Positions 10,012 through 19,498 are shown, numbered from the stretch's first letter. The stretch: 20,904 nucleotides of DNA from Tubiluchus corallicola (GCA_030141605.1 JAQGDQ010001443.1:19931-40834), one strand, 5' to 3'. Numbers and translations are program-made. The notes: a model not told the origin generated them from the sequence alone.

Positions 10012-10076
10012 TTTCTCGCAAACTATGTCCATGTAGTTAAGCTGGTCGTTCCTTATTGAAAGTGTAAATATTCAAT

Positions 10077-10082
10077 AATAAA
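10077..10082 (+). terminator. AATAAA polyadenylation signal
   Basis: AATAAA at 10077-10082 lies about 115 bp after the second initiator, followed by a T-rich stretch (ATTCAATCTTTGTTCA). With the promoters it would define a transcript of roughly 140-300 nt, or the R-U5 part of an LTR-like element. Confidence 0.45.
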
Positions 10083-10125
10083 TTGTCATTTCGACTGACT
10101 CTATTATTCAATCTTTGTTCATGGG

Positions 10126-10548
10126 TGAAGCGTTGAATGACATAATTAAGACATGCCGCACGGTGAGGGCCGCGGTGGCATCCGTCCTGCCTCCGCTATG
10201 AGGCAGTCCAGTATTAATATGCACACATGTATATTCTTTCATTTTGGGTTTTGCCCTGAAGTGCAATAGATACAGTACATCCCGCGACTGATTACATGAC
10301 AGTTTATATTTTCATACTTTTGCATCATCTCTCTGCTGAACTTTTTCTATTTCATTTCTCTTCTTTTTCTCTATCTTTGTCTATTGTTTTTTCTTAACTA
10401 TTCTCTGTTTTTCTATAAATTCTTCTCTTGTTAATCAAGCAGTTTTTTTCTCCACTTTTCCAGGCGGTCTTACAAGCTTTGCTTCTTGAACACCATGCAG
10501 CACATATTTCCTGTTAATAAACTATTATGTAATTAGTAACTGTATATA
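10126..10548. other. No gene seen; possible element remnant at the left
   Basis: About 420 bp. The first 80 bp (GC-rich CGGTGAGGGCCGCGGTGGCA) could be the start of an internal region if 8161-10125 is an LTR, but no coding similarity is visible. The rest is a T-rich stretch with no recognised feature. Confidence 0.35.
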
Positions 10549-10954
10549 CAGTGTTCCCTCACTTATCGCGGGCGTTCCCTCACTTATCGCGGGTGTTCCC
10601 TCGCTTATCGCGGGCGTTCCCTCACTTATCGCGGGTGTACCGTTCCAGGCCCACCCGCGATAAGTGAATTTCCGCGAAGTAGGGACGCTATACTTATTTT
10701 AGTGGTTGTACATTATTTTAAGTCTTTATAAACCCTCCCCACACCCTTATGCATAACCCTTTCCCATTCCCTTAATAACTTCTCCCATACTGTACACGTA
10801 CCTTGTAAAAAACTTTACTTAAATGTTCATAAAAATGTCTTAAACTCTTAAACCTAGATGCGTGATTTTAAAAATTTAATATGGAGTACCGCAAAAACCC
10901 GCGAAACAGCTAATCCGCGATAAACAAACCGCGAAGTAGCGAGGGAACACTGTA
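10547..10954. mobile_element. pogo/Tigger-like MITE (10549-10952) with TA duplication
   Basis: The left end CAGTGTTCCCTC starts at 10549; the right end GAGGGAACACTG finishes at 10952. TA dinucleotides flank both sides (10547-10548 and 10953-10954), as for Tc1/mariner-pogo elements. The subterminal words TTATCGCGG and CCGCGATAA/CCGCGAAGTAG match the familiar Tigger-type 'cgcgaagtagcgaggga' ends. No transposase remains in the 404 bp. The left end carries a four-fold tandem amplification. Confidence 0.85.
10553..10636. repeat. Four tandem 21-bp copies of the MITE terminus
   Basis: GTTCCCTCACTTATCGCGGG plus one more base is repeated at 10553, 10574, 10595 and 10616 with only single-base differences (one A/G, alternating C/T at the last position). 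The repeated unit is the outer part of the terminal inverted repeat itself. The right end has a single copy. Confidence 0.93.
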
Positions 10955-11795
10955 GTTCTTTACAGTTCAGCTCTGCAAATTAGGGTTGCGCGGATTGACT
11001 AATTTTCCGTTCCGTCTATAACCAAGATAAAAACTGATCCAGAGGTTAGAACAGTAAGAAGAACAATAAAACTTGAACAGAACACATTTGTTTTAACTGC
11101 AAATTACAGCTATTAACAAAATAAGACAAAATCAATGAACAGTGTACTTACTAATCCTTAATATGTGCCATTGTTCTACACAAGTTTAGAACTTCCAGAC
11201 AGGCACACATGTCAAGTCAGAATTAACCAAAAACTGTTTTTATGATAAACATTACACATCGTACACAATTAAGTTTAGATATGAAACGAACACTACATAT
11301 CAACATAAACCAAGTTATTTTTACAACAAGATGACAGCAGATCCTGTTATTTTCTGAAAGGCACCAAAGAAATAACTGCTAACTAGAGAACACCATGACT
11401 CACTTGGAGAGGAATGTGGTTATTAATTACGAGTGAGTTGACTTATTTTGCAAAAAACTGATTTAAAAAGTTTTAATACTGTCAACAACATTCACCATTC
11501 TTTACTTCATTTCGTTCTGATATTTGGACTTATAACGTAACAACTTTACTGAGCAATTTCTCACACAAACACGATATTTCTTATTTTAGGCCTAACAAAT
11601 GGTAAGCACTCGGTTATAATATAAATGTCCTATTTGGACTAGTTCTATTCACTATGTTTGCACTTACGACAATTTGAAAAGTAAATAAATTTTGAAGCTG
11701 TGTATAAATAAATAAAAAGTCAATAATGATAATTACTAAGTTGACTAACATTAACTTAGCAAGTTCTAGAATTTAAAGAAAATCGAAACGCTTAC
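10955..11795. other. AT-rich intron B-C sequence, nothing recognised
   Basis: About 840 bp of AT-rich sequence between the pogo-like MITE and exon B. No ORF, tandem repeat or transposon end was seen. Confidence 0.5.
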
Positions 11796-11891
11796 TTATT
11801 GTTCCGATGCTTCCTATTGTAACTATGACTCGATGAGTCTGCTCTCTCCGCATCTTTTACAATGCCACGTATCACACGTCCATAACGTTCC
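11796..11891 (-). CDS. ITIH-like exon B: middle of VIT domain
   Basis: The exon is 96 nt between an acceptor (minus strand TTTGACAG) and a donor GTAAGC. Its first base completes a Val codon left open by exon A. It encodes 31 residues beginning ERYGRVIRGIVKDAERAD and ends in phase 2, as exon C requires. In canonical VIT domains this position holds 'G..Y.G.VKEKE.A...Y..A...G..AGLV'. The GIVKDAERA part fits, but the second half (SSSHSYNRKHRNN) lacks the usual AGLV-like segment. The family-specific similarity is weaker than in exons A, C, D and E. The phase agreement and the position between A and C make it the best candidate. An alternative is that the true exon is elsewhere in the 14-kb interval. 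Confidence 0.66.
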
Positions 11892-11930
11892 CTGTCAAAT
11901 TAACAAATTTTTTAATAACTTATAAGAAAG

Positions 11931-12308
11931 CTAAACAATGCGAGTAGCGCCTTTACTCTTCTTTATACGCAAGACAAGAAATCTTCGATTAACCATTGCA
12001 TGCGGCGACTTTCCCAGACCAGTTTCAAGAAACACAAAGACCGTAAAAACGGAGTCAGTCACTTCTCGTTTGTACGGGTCCGAGATAAATCGTTGAGAAC
12101 AGAAAGGATAAGGAGTGAAATTCGAATATTGTGCACTGGGGAAATTCCAGATAATGATTATAATATGAAAATTTTTCTTGTTCTTGCCGTGTATTGTATT
12201 TAATTTTATTCTACAATTTGCGTGTACCTCGTGACTCACTATTGCAAATTTCCTTTTTATTGAAGGGAAAATATTGAATGATAACTTAAATTTGCCACAA
12301 TACAACAA
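11931..12308 (-). other. Unrecognised 125-residue open frame
   Basis: An open frame on the minus strand ends with SDPYKREVTDSVFTVFVFLE and TGLGKSPHAMVNRRFLVLRI. The C-terminal half has a more protein-like composition than the rest of the intron, but I cannot name a family. It lies about 40 bp upstream of the exon B acceptor in the sense direction, with a stop before it, so it is not part of the ITIH-like coding sequence. It may be a fragment of a mobile element or chance. Confidence 0.25.
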
Positions 12309-12328
12309 TAATGATTAATAAGAAAGAC

Positions 12329-12490
12329 AACAACACACGTCACAGACGGGAGCAACAACAACAATAGCCGCAGCATAACAACAACACTGCAACAACAGCA
12401 GCAACAAGAACAAGACCAGCAGCGATGACGATGGCGGCAACGACAATGAAAACAACAACAACAACAATAACAGCAACACAACCACTAACA
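12329..12490. repeat. Cryptic (CAA/CAG)n simple repeat
   Basis: About 160 bp dominated by CAA, AAC and CAG triplets with many interruptions. The Cys-rich frame on the opposite strand is an artefact. Confidence 0.8.
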
Positions 12491-12739
12491 ACTTTTCAAG
12501 CTGAGGTCTAATGCTGCACCATTTTTAAAGTGCAACCATGTTGTATAGCCGAAGTTCAAATTAAAAGTAAATTATCATAAATTAAGATGTTCCACCTGCA
12601 ATAGTTGCTTTACACAAGCCGATCCAACTTTTAAAGGGAAAGTAGTTTAAACATAATTTATTATAGGATTGGATCAGACAGTTTGAACAACATGATTTAG
12701 GATCCTCACCACAACAGACTTTATGCACTATTTACAAAA
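12491..12739. other. Sequence between the simple repeat and the 74-bp array
   Basis: About 250 bp of AT-rich sequence with no recognised feature. It could be the distal 3' untranslated end of the LINE at 13251-13547 if the 74-bp array is internal to that element. Confidence 0.35.
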
Positions 12740-13182
12740 ACATTTACAGTAAGAATAGACTATAACTACATAAGCTGACAAGTTTTATTACAAGATTACA
12801 TTAGACATTAGTAACATTTACAGTAAGAATAGACTATAACTACACGAGCTGAGAAGTTTTACTACAAGATTACATTAGACATTAGTAACATTTACGGTAA
12901 GAATAGACTATAACTACGCAAGCTGACAAGTTTTACTACAAGATTACATTAGATATTAGTAACATTTACAGTAAGAATAGACTATAACTACACAAGCTGA
13001 CAAGTTTTCTACAAGATTACATTAGATATTAGTAACATTTACAGTAAGAATAGACTATAACTACACAAGCTGACAAGTTTTACTACAAGAATACATTAGA
13101 CATTAGTAACATTTACAGTAAGAATAGACTATAACTACACAAGCTGACAAGTTTTACTACAAGGTTACATTAGGTATTAGTA
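12740..13182. repeat. 74-bp tandem array, six copies
   Basis: ACATTTAC starts at 12740, 12814, 12888, 12962, 13035 and 13109, giving a period of 74 bp with one single-base deletion in copy 4. Copies are highly similar. The array ends 69 bp from the stop codon of a minus-strand LINE fragment, in the position of its 3' untranslated region. Confidence 0.95.
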
Positions 13183-13250
13183 GAAAATGACGGTTAGAAA
13201 ATATTAATGTACGAATATTTAAGACTGATGCATTTCATATTAGATAGAAA

Positions 13251-13547
13251 CTACTGGAAGAGTTTAGTGCGTAATATAAAGTCATGTATGCATTGGAATA
13301 CTTTACAGTTAGCAACATAGTTAAATTCATCTTTTCCGAACAATAACAACTTCAACAGATCATTAGTTCCTAAGGCAGCTATATTAAGGTTTTCGGGCAG
13401 AAGTATTTCATTTAGTTTATCAAACACAACAACCCTAGTTTGTTGATACAATGGGCAGTGCAACAAAAAGTGTTCAACAGACTCAAATCGAAATCCCCAG
13501 TTACAATTCGGCAATATGGAATGAATGTTATTGAGGGAAGTTTGCAC
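13251..13547 (-). pseudogene. Non-LTR retrotransposon (LINE) ORF2 C-terminus, fragment
   Basis: The minus-strand frame of 98 residues includes CNWGFRFESVEHFLLHCPLY followed by QQTRVVVFDKLNEIL, and ends IHDFILRTKLFQ and a stop. The core matches the C-terminal zinc-finger-like region of many LINE polymerases, 'C.CG...ETVEHFLLHCP.Y...R..L', with the second Cys replaced (CNW). The closing '.FI..TklF' is also typical. The reverse transcriptase and endonuclease domains are not present upstream, so this is a 5'-truncated copy. The family (CR1/L2-like or another clade) cannot be fixed from this stretch. Confidence 0.75.
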
Positions 13548-13739
13548 AGCTTAATGTTTTTTTAGATCACTGATTCCCAATACTCAGCTCCAGCGCTCAA
13601 GAAAACGCTTAAACGTGGAACCTGAATGAATTATGGACAGCATGTGTGCTTAACACTTTACTCATTCATAACAACATTATGACTCGTAAAAACGCGTGTT
13701 GCCAAAACAAAATGACTGCATTTCAAACACACACACAGC

Positions 13740-14371
13740 TTAACTCTTATAGGGTCACGATTTTTTATAACCGATTTTGGTAACCCGGGGAGGGAGGGGG
13801 CAAACATTACCCCACCATAATTCGTAAATTACTTTTGATAAACTGCCGTGTTTCATTAGTAAACAGCAACAGCATAATTTGTGGTTATGCTGACCACCAT
13901 AGGATACATTATACCTCTGCTTAAAGACACGTGACTTACTAGTAATACGAAATTTAAATTCACTTAGTTACGTTCCCTTATCTATGCTGGAATAACTGTA
14001 GACAACCGACATTGCTAGCGCGTGTGCAAAAATCATTGTTATTTTGAATTTATTGTCTACTACTTTCTTCTTTTAGGTGGAGTAATTTGAGTAACTGACA
14101 TTTTGTTTTATCAGATGCATCACTCGTATATTGTATAGACAAGCGAAGTAAAGTTTCGACAATTTAAAAAACTCGACATATCGCATTCTCACTTTTATTT
14201 CGTGGTGAGAGAATGCGTCTAAAATAAGTAACTGAAAGTATTTTGTGCACAAAACATATTTAGAAAAAGACATAGAAAAGGTTTACTGAGATGCGTATGG
14301 TAAAAGTGTAAAATGGAAAAAACCGGTGTGGGGGGTAATTTTTTACCCCCCGGTGGCCCTATAAGGGTTAA
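13740..14371. mobile_element. piggyBac-like MITE 2 (13744-14367) flanked by TTAA
   Basis: TTAA at 13740-13743 and 14368-14371 enclose 624 bp. The left end is CTCTTATAGGGTCAC and the right end, reverse complemented, is CCCTTATAGGGCCAC, a 15-bp inverted repeat with two mismatches. Polypurine/polypyrimidine blocks (GGGGAGGGAGGGGG; GGGGGGTAATTTTTTACCCCCC) follow at both ends. No transposase is present. The element belongs to a different family from the one at 4259-4751. Confidence 0.75.
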
Positions 14372-15016
14372 AAGTGGAAGCGAGCATTTCAAAAGTCTGC
14401 GTTTGAGAGGAGGACAGAGTGAAAACATGAGCTGCAAAACAGAGTTGAACTCTTCTGAAAAAGTCGAAAATAAAAGTGTTCATTCCTGCAGGTACTGTAA
14501 ACAATATGTCCGTTTCTTTGGTAATTCCAGAAACCAATCAAGGATCACAGTCATGGGTCTATCTATGAAACATAAAGATAAGCTGCTGCTGTATGCATTA
14601 ACTCGTTCACGACAAATATTTGTGTTGTTTTGATATCCCCAAAACTACCCAAAACGGCCTACACGCGTGAGATACTAGTACAAATCTTACAAATACCGAA
14701 AAAGAATTAAATTTTCTTTCTAACACTGTAAATTTAATGTTCACATTTTTACTCAGTTGAGTAACTAACAGGATAACTGGAAAAAATTGCAAAATTTTCA
14801 CGGAGTTTTCGATTTAAAGTCATCCAGCTTCCAAGTGTTCGCTTGTATCTTAAGCTTTTCAACATAAAAACTGTAGAACGTTCATTTCTGCGTAAAATTT
14901 CGCAAAAAGTATTCAGATCACTCGAAGTTTGTACATTTGAGAACTGCTCAAATGCGCTTAGGCAGTATCATCAGTTGCAAGTTTGCAACTGTCAGCTCAT
15001 GTAGTTTTGGCGGGGT
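14372..15016. other. No recognised feature in intron A-B
   Basis: About 645 bp. A 106-residue plus-strand open frame crosses the MITE boundary (14313-14633) and has no recognisable similarity. The right part may be degraded upstream LINE sequence. Confidence 0.4.
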
Positions 15017-15464
15017 TCAAATATTTGGGCATATTCAAGATTTCTGTACAACTCTGAGCTTTGGACATTAAAAGCAAATCATAAAGCTGAAATCGATGCG
15101 TTTCAAAGGTGAAATTACAGAAACATTTTGGGTATCAGATGGCCAAAGAAAATTTCAAACTAAGATCTGTATGAAAAAATAAAAGAAGAACCTTGGACAA
15201 GAAAAATAAAAAGACGCCGTTGGGCATGTGCTTAGACTATCTGATGATACTCCAGTGAAGACAGCTCTTCAACAAGCCATAGAAGCAGCTAAAAAACCTG
15301 CAGGAGGACAAATGTTAACATATTTAGATTTTGCACAGAAAGATTTAAACACTTCAGCATTGATCCTTAGAAATAAATCCACTTGGGGCATTGCGGCAAG
15401 CAGGGAGTCCTGGCATAGGGAGGTGAACAGAATCATGTCCCTGGACGTATGCGTCATTGGATGA
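15017..15464 (+). pseudogene. Decayed LINE reverse transcriptase C-terminal region
   Basis: Reading frames on the plus strand recover the usual C-terminal LINE pattern: FLYNSELWTL, AEIDAFQR, NILGIRWPKKISN, LYEKIKEEPWTRKIKRRRW, then GHVLRLSDDTPVKTALQQAI and EAAKKPAGGQMLTYLDFAQK, ending ESWHREVNRIMSLDVCVIG and a stop at 15462-15464. Two in-frame stops (after DAFQR and after KKISN) and a small deletion at the RRRW-GHVL junction show that it is dead. The final 78 codons remain open. The endonuclease and catalytic RT core are missing, so it is a 5'-truncated insertion. Its last 18 or so codons are the seed of the satellite that follows. Confidence 0.8.
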
Positions 15465-15480
15465 CGAGGACGATGATGAC

Positions 15481-15527
<47 letters not shown>

Positions 15528-15609
15528 CGATGATGATGATGATGATGATGCTGCTGATGATCTGGCATAGGAAAGTGAACAGAATCATGTCCCTGGACGT
15601 ATGATTCAT

Positions 15610-15650
<41 letters not shown>

Positions 15651-15774
15651 CTGGCATAGAGAGGTGAACAGAATCATGTCCCTGGACGTATGATTCATTG
15701 GATGATGATGATGATGATCTGGCATAGGGAGGTGAACAGAATCATGTCCCTGGACGTATGATTCATTGGATGAA

Positions 15775-15825
<51 letters not shown>

Positions 15826-16033
15826 CTGGCATAGAGAGGTGAACAGAATCATGTCCCTGGACGTATAATTCATTGGATGACGATGATGATGATCTGGCAT
15901 AGGGAGGTGAACAGAATCATGTCCCTGGACGTATGATTCATTGGATGACGACAACGATGATGATGATGATGATTTGGCATAGGGTGGTGAACAGAATCAT
16001 GTCACTGGACGTATGATTCATTGAAGAAGAAGA
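15405..16033. repeat. Compound satellite: LINE C-terminal unit plus (GAT)n, seven copies
   Basis: The segment CTGGCATAGGGAGGTGAACA plus AGAATCATGTCCCTGGACGT and ATGATTCATTGGATGA occurs seven times. GAACAG is at 15425, 15577, 15666, 15734, 15841, 15909 and 15989. Spacing varies (152, 89, 68, 107, 68, 80) only because the (GAT/TGA)n tract between units varies in length. The first copy is in frame with the LINE pseudogene, so the unit comes from its last codons and 3' tail. The last copy ends in (GAA)n. Confidence 0.92.
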
Positions 16034-16332
16034 AGAAGATTTTGGTTCCGCCCCGCGAGACCTTTTTATGACGCAGTAAAAGTGTTGAAGCACGTGAAAT
16101 TCTAGCGTGTTTTGGCAATATAAAAATCATCGAACATCAGTTACTCGGGTTTGTTTACAGCCAATTAAGTTTTTAAGTGGTGTTCAAATGTTTTTTATGG
16201 AAACTTAATATACTTGTTTAAAAGCGGGTGCGTGGCATGGGGTAGTGGAGGGTACGTCACGTGACTCTTTATGTCACGTGTTTCTTATAGAGGAAGAAAT
16301 GAAAGGAAAATTGCTTAAAAGTTTGAGCTGAA
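16034..16332. other. Spacer with an E-box hairpin at 16256-16280
   Basis: About 300 bp with no gene. At 16256-16280 GTCACGTGAC and GTCACGTG are separated by TCTTTAT, an inverted repeat with two CACGTG E-boxes. Confidence 0.5.
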
Positions 16333-16838
16333 ATAAGGTAAGGCAAAGGTGAGGTGAGGTGAGGCGAGGTGAAGTGAGGTGAGGTGAGCCAAAGGTGAGG
16401 TGAGGTGAGGTGAAGTGAAGTGAGGTGAGGTGAGCCAAAGGTGAGGTGAGGTGAGGTGAGGCTGAAGTGAGGTGAGGTGAGGTGAGGTGAGATGAGATAA
16501 GGTAAGGCAAAGGCGAGGTGAGGTGAAGTGAGGTGAGGTGAACCAAAGGTGAGGTGAGATGAAGTGAGGCTGAAGTGAGGTGAGGTGAGATGAGGTGAGA
16601 TGAGATAAGGTAAGGCAAAGGTGAGGTGAGGTGAGGCTGAAGTGAGGTGAGGTGAGGTGAGATAAGGTAAGGCAAAGGTGAGGTGAGGTGAGGTGAAGTG
16701 AGGTGAGGTGAAGTGAGGTGAGGTGAGGTGAGGTGAGGTAAGGCAAAGCAAAGGTGAGGTGAGGTAAGGCAAAGGTGAAGTAAGGTGAGGTGAGGTGAGC
16801 TGAGATAAGGTAAGGCAAAGGTGAGGTGAGGTGAGGAA
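16332..16838. repeat. Degenerate pentamer array (TGAGG)n with longer period
   Basis: About 500 bp built from TGAGG, with TAAGG, CAAAGG and TGAAG variants. A longer word, GATAAGGTAAGGCAAAGG, recurs near 16495, 16603, 16660 and 16803 (and as AATAAGG at 16332), giving a higher-order structure. Three minus-strand open frames of about 200 residues (Leu-Thr-Ser-Pro-His repeats) are artefacts of a 5-bp repeat read in triplets. Confidence 0.93.
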
Positions 16839-17240
16839 GCTGCACTTTGAACGTGGCGCATGTTGGAAGCGGTGTGAACATCCCTGGTTCTGAGTCATGA
16901 TTCAGGGAACATTTGGTCAGGAAAAAGTCATGGAAATTTATTTTAAAATTCTGTAGAAACACTGTGTACTGTAACTTTTGCTACATCATCATCAGTTTTA
17001 CTGTCACAGCTGTCATTGCCACCACCATAGCTGTTGACCCCCCCCCCCAAAAAAAAATTCACTGCTGGCATCACTGCCACTGCTTTACCACCACCACCAC
17101 CATCACGAGTTACCACCATTTTTGTCAACATCATCTGCATCACTTCGTTTCAGAAAAAGTTCTGTTTTTTGAGTTATAATTCAAAAATTTGAGTATCCGA
17201 GGTAATTATTATTTAATTTAAGCTTTGATTTAAAAAGAAT
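16839..17240. other. Cryptic CAC/CAT-rich stretch and homopolymers
   Basis: About 400 bp. Around 16985-17145 there are scattered CAC, CAT and ACC triplets, and a C11-A9 junction near 17039-17058. No gene seen. Confidence 0.5.
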
Positions 17241-17360
17241 TACTGTAGTTTTCCATATTTTAGAGCATTCTTTATTCTCAACTAATGTTTACACAGTCGT
17301 TCGATTGTTTACGCACACGTTACACATGTTTACACACGCTTACAATGTTTACACACACGC
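17241..17360 (+). repeat. Dispersed repeat module plus TGTTTACACACG degenerate repeats
   Basis: TTTTAGAGCATTCTTTATTC and the following TGTTTACACAGTCGTTCG repeat the minus-strand module at 2838-2925. It is followed by several imperfect copies of TGTTTACACACG up to about 17360. Confidence 0.6.
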
Positions 17361-17591
17361 ATGGTGATACCCGTTTAATTAAGAGCTTAGTTTTGTCTCT
17401 GCATACACCTGGTGATACGTCGATAACATTTTAGAAACCTGTATTCAGCTAATAAAAAATTTTGGTAGGCCAAAATGCTGCAGGTCTATTTAGGCCTGCA
17501 TATAGATGAATATAATATTTTGTTACATGAATTCTTCGAGTGATTTGGCTATCGTATCCGATAACAGGCGCTGCACCGTTAAAATAATGTG

Positions 17592-17640
17592 CACTCTTTA
17601 TTCTAAACTAATGTTTACACAATCATTCGGTTTTCTATTA
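17592..17640 (+). repeat. Third copy of the dispersed module
   Basis: CACTCTTTATTCTAAACTAA followed by TGTTTACACAATCATTCGG and TTTTC matches the modules at 17241 and 2838 (opposite strand). Confidence 0.55.
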
Positions 17641-17975
17641 GAGCGTACAATGTACTTATGTTATCGTTGCCTTACTTTGAGATGTTAAACTGCACATTTT
17701 GTCAAAATCCACTCAACCTAGCCAACAAGTTCAATCATTCTGTAAACTGTAGAGTAACTTACAATGAGTTTAAAAAGCGCCTAACTATGATTATTGATTA
17801 TTTGGTTGTTTACTATTAAATAGTTAGCACGTAATTAATCATCAATAAGCAGCTAAACTCTCACAAAAATCAAAAATTTACAGTGCAGAGGGAATCCCAA
17901 ACAACCTATTCCTTTTCTAACTTTTTATCGCTATCTTTCTCAAACTGCAAATCGCTAGGGGACACCCTGTACCTT
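17641..17975. other. No recognised feature
   Basis: About 335 bp of AT-rich intron sequence between the dispersed module and the RTE-like LINE tail. No gene or repeat seen. Confidence 0.45.
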
Positions 17976-18350
17976 TCTACTTCTTCTTCCCAGCTTTTCC
18001 CTATTCGGGGTCGCCGTTGTGAATGAGTCTTCTCCACGCATTCCTGTTGTTGACCATCTCTTCATTTATGTCTTCAATTCCCACAAGATCTTCACCGACT
18101 CTTCTTTTCAGGTGTAAATACCATCGCAATCTTGCGAGGCTTCCACTACTTTTACCGTTCCTCTCATATTATTATTTCTAATTTTATCTCTTCTTGTTAT
18201 TCCCACCATTCATCTCAACATCCTCATCTCCACCACACCCATTTTCTTCTCTTCGGTCTTCTTTAGAGAAGCTGCTTCCAGCCCATAGATTAGAGCGGGT
18301 CTGACCACTTCTTTGTGGAATTTCCCTTCAAGTCTCACCGACTCATTCAT
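17976..18350 (-). pseudogene. RTE-like LINE reverse transcriptase C-terminus, fragment
   Basis: On the minus strand the order is RLEGKFHKEVVRPALIYGLE, AASLKKTEEKKM, VVEMRMLR-stop-MVGITRRDKIRNNN, RGTVKV, then in another frame ARLRWYLHLKRRVGEDLVGI and NEEMVNNRNAWRRLIHNGDP, ending with a stop at 18001-18003. This is the standard C-terminal order of RTE-type LINE polymerases ('.K....vvrpa..YG.E......e.r.v...EMRMLRWm.G.tr.DkirN......lrw.GH..Rr'). A Trp-to-stop change (TGG to TGA) and at least one frameshift show decay. The short 3' tail is GAAGAAGAAG-rich. It is 5'-truncated, with no catalytic RT domain. Confidence 0.8.
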
Positions 18351-18475
18351 AGAAGGTTTTGGCGCAGTTTTTACAAGCGGATGCCCTTTCCGACCCTAAA
18401 CCTCCCTATTTATCCGGGCTTGGGACCGGCACTGAGTTGGGCTGGTTTGCCCCCCCCCCCGTGGTTAGGTTACCC
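18351..18475. mobile_element. Interspersed-repeat fragment next to the RTE-like LINE
   Basis: Contains GCGGATGCCCTTTCCGACCC and TATCCGGGCTTGGGACCGGC, words I recognise as a widely spread retroelement-associated module in animal genomes. It then runs into a C11 tract (about 18450-18461). Whether it belongs to the same element as the LINE fragment at 17976-18350 is unclear. Confidence 0.5.
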
Positions 18476-18562
18476 TGTACCTTTCTACTAAGATGGCTTA
18501 ATTCGTAGTGGATATTGTTTTCTGACCCCTCTCAGAATCAGAGACATATTCCTTAGGAGACA

Positions 18563-18608
18563 ACGTCCTATAACTAGGGGCAATGACGTCCTATGACTAG
18601 GGGCAATG
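18563..18608. repeat. 23-bp direct duplication
   Basis: ACGTCCTATAACTAGGGGCA plus ATG is followed directly by a second copy with one G for A change. Confidence 0.8.
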
Positions 18609-19165
18609 ACTTATTATTTTAAAGTTTTAAGTTTGATGGTATTTGCGTTGCAGCCACGGACCCCACGCATTCTTCCAGGGTGGTATGATTAGTTCAAAAA
18701 TAGTTCAGACTTTAAAATTCCAATAATTTCCTGTTATCACAAATGAGCAGGCTACTGGCAAGACTTGTTTTGATAAAATGCTCTTGAAGAATTTATAAAT
18801 GTTTAATAACCTTACTATCAAGTATATAGCTGATAAGTTGATCTACTCGCGAGGCTGAAAATTAAAGTTAAATAATATTGTGAGATACAGCTGCACTGGT
18901 ATGCTTAGAAGGTGCGTACTGTATCTGAGGTCCTCAATTGAGGACGAACTGAGTTGATTTGAGCTGTGCAAACTTCAATTATCAGCAATTTTCAATTTTG
19001 CATATTTGGTTTTAAATCAGTGGCTTACTCTACACTGGGATTTATTTATTATACAAATTAAACGAGCAAATTATTATTTTTATTTTTAGTCTCATATAAA
19101 AAGTAAAGAAAGGAAAGAAAATGAAAAAGAAAGATTATTCTAGCCCCTTATACGGAAAAGAAGGA

Positions 19166-19166
<1 letters not shown>
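18609..19166. other. No recognised feature in intron A-B
   Basis: About 560 bp of AT-rich sequence with no gene or transposon end recognised. Confidence 0.5.
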
Positions 19167-19398
<232 letters not shown>

Positions 19399-19498
19399 AT
19401 TCCTGTTTTATTTTTCTTTCTTGTTACCCTTTTCCACTCATTCGTATTCCAAAAATGAACACCCTAATTGATAGACAGGCGAAAATCAATTAACTTAC

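Noticed and set aside
14313-14633. 106-residue plus-strand open frame
   Set aside because: It begins inside the terminal repeat of the TTAA-flanked MITE and has no recognisable similarity. A chance frame is likelier.
16269-16962. Three overlapping ~200-residue minus-strand frames of Leu-Thr-Ser-Pro-His repeats
   Set aside because: A pentamer repeat read in triplets without stop codons gives such frames in all three phases. There is no sign of selection on coding.
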